From the NCBI GenBank assembly GCA_964512485.1, contig CAZEHJ010000005.1, positions 10,540 to 74,539 on the forward strand: a stretch of 64,000 bases of DNA, given 5' to 3'. Position 1 is the stretch's first letter; each line of letters starts with the position of its first letter. Shown in pieces: positions 24,630-33,341 of the stretch. Under the pieces are notes generated by a model. That model was not told the origin of the DNA. It did no database searches and saw only the letters and a program-made list of their open reading frames with translations. The position numbers and the translations under genes were made by a program. The stretch is from CAZEHJ01 sp964512485. GTDB lineage: Bacteria > Bacteroidota > Rhodothermia > Rhodothermales > UBA10348.

Positions 24630-25676
24630 TTAGTCTTCTTCCATAAACGAAGGGATCCACTCCTCTCGCTTTGCACTCCTCATCATCAAATTTCTGACCG
24701 CCTTGTCAGGTGGTATTCCGTCAAATAAAATGCCATGGACGGCCTCGGTTATGGGCATTTCCACATTTAATTTGTTGGCTAATTCCATGACCGAAGCAGT
24801 TGTGCGCACGCCCTCGGCTACCATGGTCATTTCGGCCTGAACTTCCTCGAGCGATTTCCCCTCGCCGATCGAGAAGCCAAGATTCCTGTTACGGCTCAGC
24901 TTGCTCATGCATGTGACGACCAGGTCACCAATGCCAGCCAGGCCGGCAAACGTCCTCGGATCAGCACCCAGGGCCACTCCCAGGCGCTTTATTTCAGCCA
25001 GGCCTCTTGTCAGAATCGCCGCCTTCGCATTGTCTCCATAGCCAACTCCATCACTGATTCCGGCCGCGATGGCAAGAACATTCTTTACTGATCCTGCAAT
25101 CTCAACGCCCCTGATATCCGGATTGACGTAGACGCGCAGAGTGGGAGTCATGAACGTCGCCTGCACTTTCTCTGCGGTCTCCATCGAATAGGAAGATGCC
25201 ACTACCGTAGTTGGGGTCGCCTGCGCGACTTCTTCCGCATGACTCGGGCCATAGAGGACTGCAATATTTTCTTTAGGCAGATCCGTCAGTGTGTCATTCA
25301 ATACACAGGACGTTGTCAGTAGTGTTCCGTTTTCAATGCCTTTGGCGACAGAAACGACGACCAGTTCAGGAAATACATACTGATTCAGTATTTCGGCTAC
25401 GGAGCGTACTGCCTGCGATGGCGTTGCGATCAACCAGAGCGTTGTATCCTTGACAGCCGCTTCGAGATTATGCGTGATCGTGACGTTTTCAGGGATGACT
25501 GCGTCGGGAAGGTATCCTGGGTTGTGGCGTGACTGGCGCATCGTCTCGGATGCTTCTTGGCGTCGCGCCCAGAGGGATACCTCATGACCTGTGCTTGCCA
25601 GACTGATGGCTAGTGCCGTTCCCCAACTACCTGCTCCGATTACTGCGACGCGATGTGAATCCCCTCTCAATGTCAT
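24630..25676 (-). CDS. gpsA: Glycerol-3-phosphate dehydrogenase [NAD(P)+]
   Basis: GpsA reduces dihydroxyacetone phosphate to glycerol-3-phosphate for phospholipid synthesis. The 348-residue protein has the Rossmann start 'VAVIGAGSWGTALAISLASTGHEV' (about 10-33), 'LWIATPS' and 'KGIENGTLL', and the catalytic-lysine region 'GVEIAGSVKNVLAIAAGISDG', followed by 'GLAGIGDLVVTCMSKLSRNRNLG'. The length is typical. It lies 56 bp downstream of plsY, whose product uses the glycerol-3-phosphate it makes. Confidence 0.95.
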   Translation of the reverse strand: MTLRGDSHRVAVIGAGSWGTALAISLASTGHEVSLWARRQEASETMRQSRHNPGYLPDAVIPENVTITHNLEAAVKDTTLWLIATPSQAVRSVAEILNQYVFPELVVVSVAKGIENGTLLTTSCVLNDTLTDLPKENIAVLYGPSHAEEVAQATPTTVVASSYSMETAEKVQATFMTPTLRVYVNPDIRGVEIAGSVKNVLAIAAGISDGVGYGDNAKAAILTRGLAEIKRLGVALGADPRTFAGLAGIGDLVVTCMSKLSRNRNLGFSIGEGKSLEEVQAEMTMVAEGVRTTASVMELANKLNVEMPITEAVHGILFDGIPPDKAVRNLMMRSAKREEWIPSFMEED

Positions 25677-25732
25677 CCACCAGGATTATCCTTTATTTCA
25701 GAACTTCGATACTGAACACTTCACGGAAGCAC

Positions 25733-26416
25733 TCAGATTTCTCCCCTCCCCTTCATTCCGCGGGCCATCCTAAACGTTTTTATTCGATTCTCTTCGCCCT
25801 GAATCAGTCGGCGAATATTGGATCTGTGGGCGACGAATATACTTGTAGCCAGGGCAAGACTGAAAACGAAGATGCTAGCATCAAGACCCTCCACGCCCAG
25901 AACATACTTTCTGATGGCGATAGCTGTTGGATACATCACAGTCGCCGAGAGTGATGCTACCGATACATACCTGGACGCAACAAGAACGAGGGCGAACACG
26001 CCGAGGGTGGCGAGCATGACCATTGGCGTGATTGCGAGCAGCATTCCGGCTGTTGTGTTGACGCCTTTACCACCTTTGAAATCTGCCCAAACCGGATACA
26101 TGTGGCCGATTACGGCCATTACGCCGGCCAACAGTCGCACAACTGAATCTACTTCCCAGAACCCAAGTCCCGATGGCAGCTGGTCAATTCGAATCATTGC
26201 GATGAGGCCCGCGGCAAGAATTCCTTTGCCGAGATCAACAACAGCAGCCACTGTACCTGCTTTCCATCCGAGGACCCGGAAAGCATTCGTCGCGCCGGCA
26301 TTTCCACTACCGTGTTCTCTGAGGTCGACACCCATTGAGATCTTGCCCACCCATACACTGGCGGGAATTGACCCTACCAGATAACTCAATATTATGATGA
26401 GCGCCACAGATTGCAT
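25733..26416 (-). CDS. plsY: Acyl-phosphate:glycerol-3-phosphate acyltransferase
   Basis: PlsY transfers the acyl group from acyl phosphate to glycerol-3-phosphate, the first step of bacterial phospholipid synthesis. It is a 227-residue inner-membrane protein with about five transmembrane segments. The three PlsY motifs are clear: 'SYLVGSIPASVWVG' (about 10-23), 'GNAGATNAFRVLGWKAG' (39-55) and 'GHMYPVWADFKGGKGVNTT' (104-122). Its position before gpsA and after purM on one strand suggests a lipid operon. Confidence 0.94.
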   Translation of the reverse strand: MQSVALIIILSYLVGSIPASVWVGKISMGVDLREHGSGNAGATNAFRVLGWKAGTVAAVVDLGKGILAAGLIAMIRIDQLPSGLGFWEVDSVVRLLAGVMAVIGHMYPVWADFKGGKGVNTTAGMLLAITPMVMLATLGVFALVLVASRYVSVASLSATVMYPTAIAIRKYVLGVEGLDASIFVFSLALATSIFVAHRSNIRRLIQGEENRIKTFRMARGMKGRGEI

Positions 26417-26511
26417 GGCATGTTTCCTCGCTACGAATTTCAGGTAACACTGAGCTGGTTACCGGCCTTAAGATAGAAACACCCGCAACTTACCCGCATG
26501 GTTCCCGAAAA

Positions 26512-27507
26512 TTATTTGGATACCACCGTTCCCATCACAAATGCCCCGCTTCCGGACATTTTACTGAGCATCAATTCGGCATCAGGTGAGCTGACAACCG
26601 CAATCAAACCTACTCCCAGGTTGAATGCGGATCGCATGTCTTCTTCCGGTACATTTCCTGTTGACTGAATCAGATCAAACAAAGCTGGGCGTGACCAGGA
26701 GTTGTAATCGACCTTTATCGTCAGGCCTTCCGGCATGATCCTCTTCGAGTTTCCTGGAATGCCTCCGCCTGTTACGTGCACCAGTCCCCTGACGTCAGCG
26801 ATGCTCATTGTCTGCCGGATTACCGGGAGGTACGACTTGTGGACGGCCAGAAGAGCGTCTCCAACACTGATACCACCCAGTTCTTCAGGGCAATCATTTA
26901 CATCGTACCGGGAGAACAAAACGTGACGGGCAAGGCTGTAGCCATTCGTGTGTAGTCCTGTCGAGGGAAAACCGATCAGTACATCAGTTTCCTCAATTCC
27001 AGAACCGTCGATGATCTTTGATTTTTCGACGACCCCGACAATCGTACCGGCCAGATCATACTCCCCTTCCTCGTAGATGTCCGGCATCTCCGCCGTTTCA
27101 CCACCAATGAGTGCGCACTCATTCTCAACACACGCTTTCGAGAAGCCTTCGATCACATGATATGCAGTTTCCGGATTGAGTTTTCCAGTTGAGAAATAGT
27201 CGAGGAAGAAAAGAGGCGTAGCGCCGCAGACGGCGATATCATTCACGCAGTGGTTCACCAGATCCTGCCCGACCGTGTTGTGCCGATTCATGGCGAATGC
27301 GACCTTCAGCTTGGTACCGACTCCGTCTACAGACGAAACGAGGGCAGGATCGTCAAACGACTTCCAATCAACATCGAAGAACGCGCCGAACGCGCCGATA
27401 TCGGTCATTACTCCGGGAGTGAACGTTTTTCGGACCAGAGGTTTGATCCGATTTACCATTTGCTCGCCGGCTTCTATGTCGACTCCGGCTTCTTTGTATG
27501 TGGCCAT
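26512..27507 (-). CDS. purM: Phosphoribosylformylglycinamidine cyclo-ligase (AIR synthetase)
   Basis: PurM closes the imidazole ring in purine synthesis (FGAM + ATP to AIR). From the ATG at 27507 the protein has 331 residues, the usual size. Motifs include 'YKEAGVDIEAGEQMVNRIKPL' at the start, 'ALVSSVDGVGTKLKVAFAM' (about 50-68), 'DLVNHCVNDIAVCGATPLFFLDYF' and 'ECALIGGETAEMPDIYEEGEYDLAGTIVGVV'. An in-frame extension to 27591 would add 28 unlikely residues. guaB at the window's other end belongs to the same pathway, but they are not linked. Confidence 0.95.
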   Translation of the reverse strand: MATYKEAGVDIEAGEQMVNRIKPLVRKTFTPGVMTDIGAFGAFFDVDWKSFDDPALVSSVDGVGTKLKVAFAMNRHNTVGQDLVNHCVNDIAVCGATPLFFLDYFSTGKLNPETAYHVIEGFSKACVENECALIGGETAEMPDIYEEGEYDLAGTIVGVVEKSKIIDGSGIEETDVLIGFPSTGLHTNGYSLARHVLFSRYDVNDCPEELGGISVGDALLAVHKSYLPVIRQTMSIADVRGLVHVTGGGIPGNSKRIMPEGLTIKVDYNSWSRPALFDLIQSTGNVPEEDMRSAFNLGVGLIAVVSSPDAELMLSKMSGSGAFVMGTVVSK

Positions 27508-27665
27508 TTCCAGAAGAAATACAGGGTGGAAAGACTGATTCTGTCGATGCGCGGTGTATACGGCTTCTCGAAGGCAAACCGAGCGAATCAACGCCTAAAA
27601 ATAGGACAGTCAACGCTGGTTCTTTGAGGAATCGACATGAAACCTCGATTCTATCAAGCCGCCGA

Positions 27666-28427
27666 CTATCGAAATGTTGTCCGGCCGAATCTGGATTGAA
27701 ATCCGATCTGCATCTTCCCGACTCGACTGATGATCACCGGATTGGTCCAGATATCGTACTTCTGACGTTCTATTGATTTGGTGTATTCAAGCTGGGTGAA
27801 CCACCATGATTTGAATGCGCGACGGGGCTTTCTCTTCAAATCAGCCGCCATATAAACAGCGTCGGCCAGGAGTTGCCGAATGAACACGGTCCTCTTCCAT
27901 ACAAGTTTGCGCTTCTTTTCATTCATTCCGCTGGAACGCAAGTCCTCTACCGAGAGCCCTGCGGCCCCAAGTTCACGTTTAGAAAACAGGAGTATTCGGC
28001 CCGAAGATATGTTGAAGTGCCGTAGTTCAGCCAATAACAGAGATGCCAGGATGACTGAGCGTATACCGGGTTGGAGCCAACGACCTTTGTAGCCCAATGT
28101 CCGTGCAATATCAAAACCAATCGGGTTGAAATGAGCCTCGAGCAGCTGCTTCAGATCCGACTCAGTGTCAGGCTGATAGCCGGATGATGTCAATTCTCCG
28201 AGATCCATCAGCTTGTTGATGCGATCGTCACGTATGCGGCTCTGCCATTTCTCGGCAAACACGCCTTCCCTGCGCCGGGACTCGAGTACATCCAGCGTCG
28301 TCGACTGCCATCGTGCCGGTGGATGGCCTGTCAAGATATCCTCCAGAAACGACTGCAGCCACCCACACAGTGCATCCAGGAACTGTTTTTCTTCTTGGGA
28401 TCGAGCCAGGGAAAAAAGGGCGTCCAT
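27666..28427 (-). CDS. Uncharacterised protein, possibly squalene/phytoene synthase-like
   Basis: The start is the ATG at 28427, preceded by a good GAGGAA site 6 bases upstream; the frame extends slightly further but would overlap the hydratase. The protein has 253 residues. Its C-terminal half (about 150-250) has the pattern of the squalene/phytoene synthase end: an 'LFSKRELGAAGLSVEDLRSSG' segment, then 'RQLLADAVYMAADLKRKPR', 'WWFTQLEYTKSIERQKYDIW' and a basic closing region. The two Asp-rich DDxxD motifs of active synthases are not obvious, so it could be a catalytically dead relative or an unrelated helical protein. It is the last gene of the M14-LuxE-hydratase operon. Confidence 0.3.
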   Translation of the reverse strand: MDALFSLARSQEEKQFLDALCGWLQSFLEDILTGHPPARWQSTTLDVLESRRREGVFAEKWQSRIRDDRINKLMDLGELTSSGYQPDTESDLKQLLEAHFNPIGFDIARTLGYKGRWLQPGIRSVILASLLLAELRHFNISSGRILLFSKRELGAAGLSVEDLRSSGMNEKKRKLVWKRTVFIRQLLADAVYMAADLKRKPRRAFKSWWFTQLEYTKSIERQKYDIWTNPVIISRVGKMQIGFQSRFGRTTFR

Positions 28428-28435
28428 CGATTTCC

Positions 28436-29245
28436 TCAGGCCGGATCGCAATGATCTGAATCGTACGATTCAACCCAGGGTGCGTCTTTCTTGGAGAGAA
28501 AGGCTTTGATTCCTGCCTGGCAGTCGGTTGAGCCTCTGGCCTTCGCATTCCACCGGGCAGCGACACCGAGGGCGTCGGCAAATGATAGCTCAGAAGTTTC
28601 CACCAGCAGCTGTTTTGTGGCCGACACGGCCGACTCTGATGTGTTGCGGGCGATCTTTTCCGCGTATTCCAGAACCTCGCTCTCCAGATTGGCGTCCTTG
28701 CTGACGTTGGTGACCAGTCCAAGGGTGTGTGCTTCTGTGGCTGAAAAGAGTCTTCCGCTCAATAACACGTCTCGGAGCGGAGTCTCGCCGATTCTGGACC
28801 GAAGCAGAATAGAGACGAGTGCCGGAACGAATCCAATCCGTACTTCCGTAAATCCGAACTTTGCATCTTCAGATGCAAAGCTCACATCACAGGCAGCCAC
28901 GAGACCTGAGCCACCGGCAATCGCATGACCATTGATCTTGCCCAAAATGATCTTTGGGCTGCTGCGCATGGCGAGAAACAAGGCTGCCAGGGCTTCTGAA
29001 TCGGCGAGGTTCTCCTCGTAGGTCGCCGTGCTCATCGCCGAAAGAGCTTCAAGGTCAGCGCCTGCGGAAAACACATCGCCGGCTCCCGTGAGCACAATGA
29101 CTCTCACGAAAGCGTCCTGCCCCAAAGAATCGACGACCTTTGTCAGCTCTTTTACCAGCGACTGGCTGAGTGCATTCCTCTTGTCCGGTCGGTTGAGGGT
29201 GAGGGTAACGATTCGACCGTCTCTACTGTGTTCAATTGCTAGCAT
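28436..29245 (-). CDS. Enoyl-CoA hydratase/isomerase family protein
   Basis: The 269-residue crotonase-fold protein has the oxyanion-hole segments 'FSAGADLEALSAM' (about 60-72) and 'KINGHAIAGGSGLVAACDVSFASEDAKFGFTEVRIGFVPALVS' (103-146). These carry the Glu and Asp/Gly positions typical of methylglutaconyl-CoA or enoyl-CoA hydratases. It is separated by one base from the LuxE-like gene upstream. The CoA substrate cannot be named from the sequence. Confidence 0.85.
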   Translation of the reverse strand: MLAIEHSRDGRIVTLTLNRPDKRNALSQSLVKELTKVVDSLGQDAFVRVIVLTGAGDVFSAGADLEALSAMSTATYEENLADSEALAALFLAMRSSPKIILGKINGHAIAGGSGLVAACDVSFASEDAKFGFTEVRIGFVPALVSILLRSRIGETPLRDVLLSGRLFSATEAHTLGLVTNVSKDANLESEVLEYAEKIARNTSESAVSATKQLLVETSELSFADALGVAARWNAKARGSTDCQAGIKAFLSKKDAPWVESYDSDHCDPA

Positions 29246-29246
29246 A

Positions 29247-30209
29247 TCACCTTTCCAGCAGGAAATTACATCCTCTGAGTTCAGCTCCGGTCAGCCGGCC
29301 ATGAATCTTGATCCCGTCACCGTGCACGGATGCCCGGTCCTGGGTCAAAATGGCGCTGACGCTGTAAATGTTCGCCAGGTCAAATATAGCCAACACACCC
29401 TCCTCTGTTGGAGGCATCCTCCGTAGTGGATCGGACGGGTCCAAAATGTCCACTTCCATCCAGGGGGGAGGATAAAAAAGGCCGTCTTCTCGCATATACA
29501 GCTGGCTCATGAGTTCACACATACCGTATTCGGAGGTCACCGAGGAAGTCGGTAAGCTGAATCCATCGGCAAGGCGCGCGTGTAACTCACGTCGCGATAC
29601 TTCGCGTCTGTGTGTTTTCATTCCACCTGTTTCAACAACAATCGCGTTCGCCGGCAGAGGAATGTCGATCGACTCGATCAAGTCAAGAAGCCCGAATGCG
29701 GCCCCAAAAAGAATGAGTCGTGTTCCTGTTTTTGATGATGATTCCACAGCTCCGTTCAATACAGACATGTCCTCCAGAAACAGCGTCGATCCGGCACTGC
29801 CTCGGGTCTCAACCAGGTGCTCAACCATGTGGACAAGAGAGCTTTTTTCAGCGTAGCGCGGAAGATGCCCGAGGATTATCGCGGCCTCATCTCCGAATGC
29901 GAGATTGAATCCGTATTCAACGCTGGAATGATAGATGGAGATGTCCTTGACGTAGTGTTTGCTCGTCACGCCGGTTCCGGTCCCAGAACTCTCGAAGACC
30001 CGTTGCGCTTCTCGAGGATCGAATGTGCATACCGGGGCACGTTTGAAGGCTTCAACCGGCAGATAGGTATATCCTTTGAATTTGCGATACACCGCACTGT
30101 GCTCTCGCTGAAATGAAATCGCAGCTTCGCGGAACGAGCGAAACTCTTCAGACTGCCCCTCTTTCAGATAATGAAACCGTGATGCGACGGTTTCTGCCGT
30201 CACGTTCAT
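29247..30209 (-). CDS. LuxE-like acyl-protein synthetase family protein
   Basis: The 320-residue protein belongs to the adenylate-forming acyl-protein synthetase family of LuxE, which activates fatty acids with ATP and passes the acyl group to a thiol. The signature glycine-rich loop 'VFESSGTGTGVTSKHY' lies at about 68-83, with 'SSVTSEYGMCELMSQLYMRED' and 'PPPWMEVDILDP' downstream, as in PaaK/LuxE-like proteins. No luciferase (luxAB) or reductase (luxC) gene is near, so a lipid or secondary-metabolite role is more likely than light emission. Its ATG overlaps the M14 stop by one base (TGATG). Confidence 0.75.
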   Translation of the reverse strand: MNVTAETVASRFHYLKEGQSEEFRSFREAAISFQREHSAVYRKFKGYTYLPVEAFKRAPVCTFDPREAQRVFESSGTGTGVTSKHYVKDISIYHSSVEYGFNLAFGDEAAIILGHLPRYAEKSSLVHMVEHLVETRGSAGSTLFLEDMSVLNGAVESSSKTGTRLILFGAAFGLLDLIESIDIPLPANAIVVETGGMKTHRREVSRRELHARLADGFSLPTSSVTSEYGMCELMSQLYMREDGLFYPPPWMEVDILDPSDPLRRMPPTEEGVLAIFDLANIYSVSAILTQDRASVHGDGIKIHGRLTGAELRGCNFLLER

Positions 30210-31840
30210 CAATTCACCGACTTATAGACAGGGTAATCAGCGCCAGCTGTCGCCCAATCATCCATCTGGGCCCAGTTGACCAGACCGTCGTCAGAACGAG
30301 GTTCAAGGAGATAGAACAGAAGTCGGGCAAGCGGTTGGGTCGCGGGCACTAAAAGGCTTCCTTCGTCCAATGTCACATCCCTCGTAGTGTATGCACCCCA
30401 CAGGGTTTTCTCCACCAGTTGCTGGAATTCGCGAGGTGATGCTGACGTTGAGTCTATTGCGAATACGCGCGCGGTCCTCGTCATCTTGGTGTCCATTGTG
30501 GAATACTCAATTCCGTGAGTATCCAGGTATTTTCCAACCACTTGAGCAGCTTGCGAGTCGACAAAGTAGAAATTCGGGAGAGCCTCCGTTTCGACGGGCT
30601 GGAATGCACCAAACTCAGGCAAGGCCATGAAATAGGTGGAATCCAGTCGCTCGAAATAGGTCGCACCGCTATACGGGTTGACCTTCGATTCAACCGCTCC
30701 CATCAAGATTTCAGTGGACTCTGAATTCTGGGCGGGACGAAACCGGACGCCCAACTCCAGACCGGCCTGAGAAGATGCATCCGCGGCGTGGACGGTTTCC
30801 TGTATGTCTGAAACGTGCGCGGCAGCATAATCAACGATCGCTTCAACGAAATACAGGCTTGCCAGAATTCGCTCTTCGAAGGTGGCGTACGAATATGCTT
30901 CACTCAGTATGGGGATACGGTTTCGCAATCCGATATAGTTGTTGTTGAAGCGAGGTCTGTGATCGAATGTGTACCAGCCAGGATCACCTCTTCTGAAAGG
31001 AAGGTTTCCGTAGTAGTATGAATCCCAGCCACTCCTTTCCATTACAGCGCTGCGTACCGTTGGCAACAAGTCATTTCTCAAAAGACTGTCGATTCCACCG
31101 TCGGTGTTTGGATTCAAGGCGGGAGAATAGGTTAGGTGGTATCCATGGCGAGTGCCGTTGGTCGTATGCAGATCTATCGCGACGTAAGGATCGTATTCGT
31201 TCATCAATCTGATCAACGATCTGGCTTCCGGACTTTTCACCTTCATGTGATCCCGATTCAGGTCGAGGCCCTGGGCGTTCGGGCGTTGCCCCATGCCCGC
31301 CAACGGCCCGTTCTGGCGGCCACGATTAAACAGATTGACCCGTTCGTTTCCGTCAGAATTGTAAATGGGTGCAATCAGCAGCACCACCGAATCAGCCCAG
31401 TCGGCGTGCTGACCAGACGCCAGCGAACGAATAAGCATCAACATGGCTTCTTTTCCACAGACTTCGCCGGCGTGGATATTACCCTGTACAAAGACACGTA
31501 ATTTGCCCGAATCCATCACAGTCTGCGCGCTGGCATCCTCGACGTCACCAAACACAACAAGTGGCATGGACCGGCCTTCTACTGTATACCCGAATGTGGT
31601 CAAATGAAGGTTTGGATGCTGCGAGACGGCGACATCCAGGAAGGCCATTACTTCATTATATCTGGTCGTCTCTTCAAACCCGGACCGCTCCGGAGCTGTC
31701 AACAGAAACGACAGGTCCGCATTCTGACCCGAGCTTTGCTCGGTTGTCAGCAGACCCTGAAATATCAGCAGAAGGAATACCAATTTGAATAAATTGGCCG
31801 CTTCTCTGAGTCGATACGGACACTTAATGATGTCGGTCAA
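30209..31840 (-). CDS. Secreted M14 family zinc carboxypeptidase
   Basis: The 543-residue protein has an N-terminal export signal (about 17-40, 'LFKLVFLLLIFQGLLTTEQSSGQ') and an M14 domain. Zinc ligands His123 and Glu126 are in 'NIHAGEVCGKEAM' and His225 is in 'AIDLHTTNGTRHGYHLTY', with 'GLDLNRDHMK' between them. Enzymes of this branch trim C-terminal residues from peptides, and are often found as a periplasmic or cell-surface peptidase. The start seems to be TTG at 31840, whose bases overlap the bTHX stop codon (TTGA); no ATG lies in the leader. It heads a four-gene run down to the SQS-like gene. Confidence 0.82.
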   Translation of the reverse strand: MTDIIKCPYRLREAANLFKLVFLLLIFQGLLTTEQSSGQNADLSFLLTAPERSGFEETTRYNEVMAFLDVAVSQHPNLHLTTFGYTVEGRSMPLVVFGDVEDASAQTVMDSGKLRVFVQGNIHAGEVCGKEAMLMLIRSLASGQHADWADSVVLLIAPIYNSDGNERVNLFNRGRQNGPLAGMGQRPNAQGLDLNRDHMKVKSPEARSLIRLMNEYDPYVAIDLHTTNGTRHGYHLTYSPALNPNTDGGIDSLLRNDLLPTVRSAVMERSGWDSYYYGNLPFRRGDPGWYTFDHRPRFNNNYIGLRNRIPILSEAYSYATFEERILASLYFVEAIVDYAAAHVSDIQETVHAADASSQAGLELGVRFRPAQNSESTEILMGAVESKVNPYSGATYFERLDSTYFMALPEFGAFQPVETEALPNFYFVDSQAAQVVGKYLDTHGIEYSTMDTKMTRTARVFAIDSTSASPREFQQLVEKTLWGAYTTRDVTLDEGSLLVPATQPLARLLFYLLEPRSDDGLVNWAQMDDWATAGADYPVYKSVN

Positions 31841-31938
31841 GATTTTTTAGCCTTTTTCGCTTTCTTCCGAGGGCGTGTTCGTCCGTAGGACTTGTTGGTG
31901 ATTTTTCCTTTTCTGGATCGTTTGTCGCCTTTTCCCAT
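31837..31938 (-). CDS. 30S ribosomal protein bTHX
   Basis: A 33-residue strongly basic ORF that is easily missed because of its size. It reads MGKGDKRSRKGKITNKSYG then RTRPRKKAKKAKKS. The start MGKGD(K/R)R(S/T)R(K/R)GKI, then a Y-G and RPRKK, is that of the small bTHX protein first seen in Thermus 30S subunits, where it fills a cavity between head helices. The protein occurs in Bacteroidota and relatives. The stop TGA overlaps the TTG start of the M14 peptidase on the same strand. The upstream ribosome site is weak. Confidence 0.85.
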   Translation of the reverse strand: MGKGDKRSRKGKITNKSYGRTRPRKKAKKAKKS

Positions 31939-31960
31939 TTTTCCGTGGGGTCTATGAGTT

Positions 31961-31983
31961 GAAACGTGAGAAGTATACGTTTC
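31961..31983. promoter_or_regulatory. Inverted repeat upstream of the bTHX gene
   Basis: GAAACGT (31961-31967) and ACGTTTC (31977-31983) are a perfect 7-bp inverted pair around nine bases, 23-45 bp upstream of the bTHX ATG (31938). It also contains TATACT on the minus strand, a possible -10 element, but no matching -35 is seen. A possible operator or leader hairpin. Confidence 0.25.
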
Positions 31984-32140
31984 TGAGGTCACTTATGCCC
32001 CTGTCACATTCTCCTATCGGCCTTCGTACATGCAGAGCGTCATTTGTTTTGAACGACCTTCCCAGACCATCATGACTGCCCTTTCTCAAAAATGAAACGA
32101 AGAGTTTGCATGGCCGTTGAAGCGCTTCGAAAACCGGACC

Positions 32141-32158
32141 GTATCTTCGGATAGATAC
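32141..32158. promoter_or_regulatory. Inverted repeat upstream of the YjbQ-like gene
   Basis: GTATCT (32141-32146) and AGATAC (32153-32158) form a perfect 6-bp inverted pair around TCGGAT, 32 bases before the ATG at 32190. It could be an operator. The rest of the 251-bp region between the bTHX gene and this gene shows nothing else I can name. Confidence 0.25.
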
Positions 32159-32189
32159 ACTAGACTAACCCGACATCCACCTGCGTCGT

Positions 32190-33257
32190 ATGGCCTCGAA
32201 GCCCAAAGACATTACCCTCTCAATCACCCCTGAAACGAGGGTTGACTTGATTGATGTCACCGAGCGAGTCACCAATGAAAATGGCGACTTTTTTGACGAG
32301 TACCGCAAGAGTGCGTACGCCTCGCACCACACGACGGCAGGATACTTTGAACAGAGCTTCGCTCGCAGGCTCAAGGATAACCCGGAAGCACTCGAAGCTT
32401 ATGTGGGCTCGTTCAAAAAGCTTTTTCCGCCTGATGCCGACTATCGTCACGATCAGATGGAGTTCAGGGACGAACTGTCGGACGAACAGAAACTGGTAGA
32501 GCCCAAAAACGCAGATTCCCACCTGACGTATATCGGGTCGGGTCTTGAAAACTGCGTCACCTATCTGAATGACAGCCGATCACCGGTCTATTTCGTCGAT
32601 CTCGACGGAACCAACGGTTCCGAACGTCGCAACAGAAAGACGACTGTCATCGGCTACAACAAAGATGTTGTTGTCGAAGAGCACCTGCTGAAACTGCAGA
32701 TGTCCAATCACCCGATCGATGCCATCAACTTCTGGGACGAACGTGTCGGCGTGCTCCAGATGATAGAAGAGAAGATCAAAGAGCTGGGAATTGAAAAGGG
32801 ACGTGTCGACCTCTCACTGGCCGCTGATGAGCGGAACACCGGACTGACGGTGAATGAGTATGAGACTCTGCTGATGCGACACGACCTTCCAGAAGTGCTC
32901 AAAAACCCGATCAGATTCATGGCCCAGCGTGGCGTGAACATGATCAAGGATCCTGCAGCCATCAAGGAAAAGGCCAAGGACTACATGAAATACGATCTCG
33001 TCCACGTTGTGAACGAGTTTGTTGATCATATGGGGCTCAGCGAGTCCGTGTTCGAACGTATCATCGACAAATTTATCCAGGTGCCTGCCTCTCGCTTTTT
33101 GCGAATGAAGCGTAAAGTCAGCCTTATCGTTTCCGATGATGAATCAGGCCAGGGAAAAATTGTCAACGGAACGTATCAGAGTCCGATTCTGGTTCAATGG
33201 CGACGCAATGATGAGCGCGTCCGAACGGTAAATGTGAAGTTTACCAGGTTCGAGTAG
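32190..33257 (+). CDS. YjbQ-like (UPF0047) domain protein with an unknown C-terminal domain
   Basis: A 355-residue protein. Residues about 15-150 match the YjbQ/UPF0047 pattern: an opening like 'VDLIDVTERVTNENGDFF', 'ASHHTTAGYFEQSFARRL' (the HTT/HTS motif of YjbQ), 'DYRHDQ', then 'NADSHLTYIGSGLENCV' (the D/SH motif) and a strand ending 'SERRNRKTTVIGY'. In E. coli YjbQ was reported to rescue thiamine-deficient mutants. Residues about 165-355 form a second, mostly helical region with no domain I recognise. Ordinary YjbQ is about 130-140 residues, so this is a long fusion. It stands alone on the + strand, with nothing in its direction until the assembly gap. Confidence 0.55.
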   Translation: MASKPKDITLSITPETRVDLIDVTERVTNENGDFFDEYRKSAYASHHTTAGYFEQSFARRLKDNPEALEAYVGSFKKLFPPDADYRHDQMEFRDELSDEQKLVEPKNADSHLTYIGSGLENCVTYLNDSRSPVYFVDLDGTNGSERRNRKTTVIGYNKDVVVEEHLLKLQMSNHPIDAINFWDERVGVLQMIEEKIKELGIEKGRVDLSLAADERNTGLTVNEYETLLMRHDLPEVLKNPIRFMAQRGVNMIKDPAAIKEKAKDYMKYDLVHVVNEFVDHMGLSESVFERIIDKFIQVPASRFLRMKRKVSLIVSDDESGQGKIVNGTYQSPILVQWRRNDERVRTVNVKFTRFE

Positions 33258-33277
33258 AGCCGCAGTCTTGCTTGGCC

Positions 33278-33341
33278 GCTGTGTTGCCTGAGCGCTGTGT
33301 TGCCCGAGCGCTGTGTTGCCTGAGGGCTGTGTTGCCCGGCC
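33278..33341. repeat. Four 16-bp tandem repeats
   Basis: Four adjacent 16-bp units of the type GCTGTGTTGCC(T/C)GAG(C/G) at 33278, 33294, 33310 and 33326; the last unit ends in GCC. They lie 20 bp after the YjbQ-like stop. The next copy after the assembly gap (33481) begins with the same unit, so the array is probably longer in the genome and broke the assembly. Confidence 0.75.

Noticed and set aside
25818..26384. 188-codon frame opposite plsY
   Set aside because: Shadow of the real gene on the other strand.
26443..26463. GGTAAC/GTTACC inverted repeat between purM and plsY
   Set aside because: Six-base stem without a T-tract; too weak to call a terminator or operator.
29247..30209. Bioluminescence operon suggested by the LuxE-like gene
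   Set aside because: No luxA, luxB, luxC or luxD relative is present; LuxE-like proteins occur in many non-luminous bacteria.
33278..33341. Tandem units considered as a CRISPR array
   Set aside because: Units are 16 bp, directly adjacent without spacers, and no cas gene is present.
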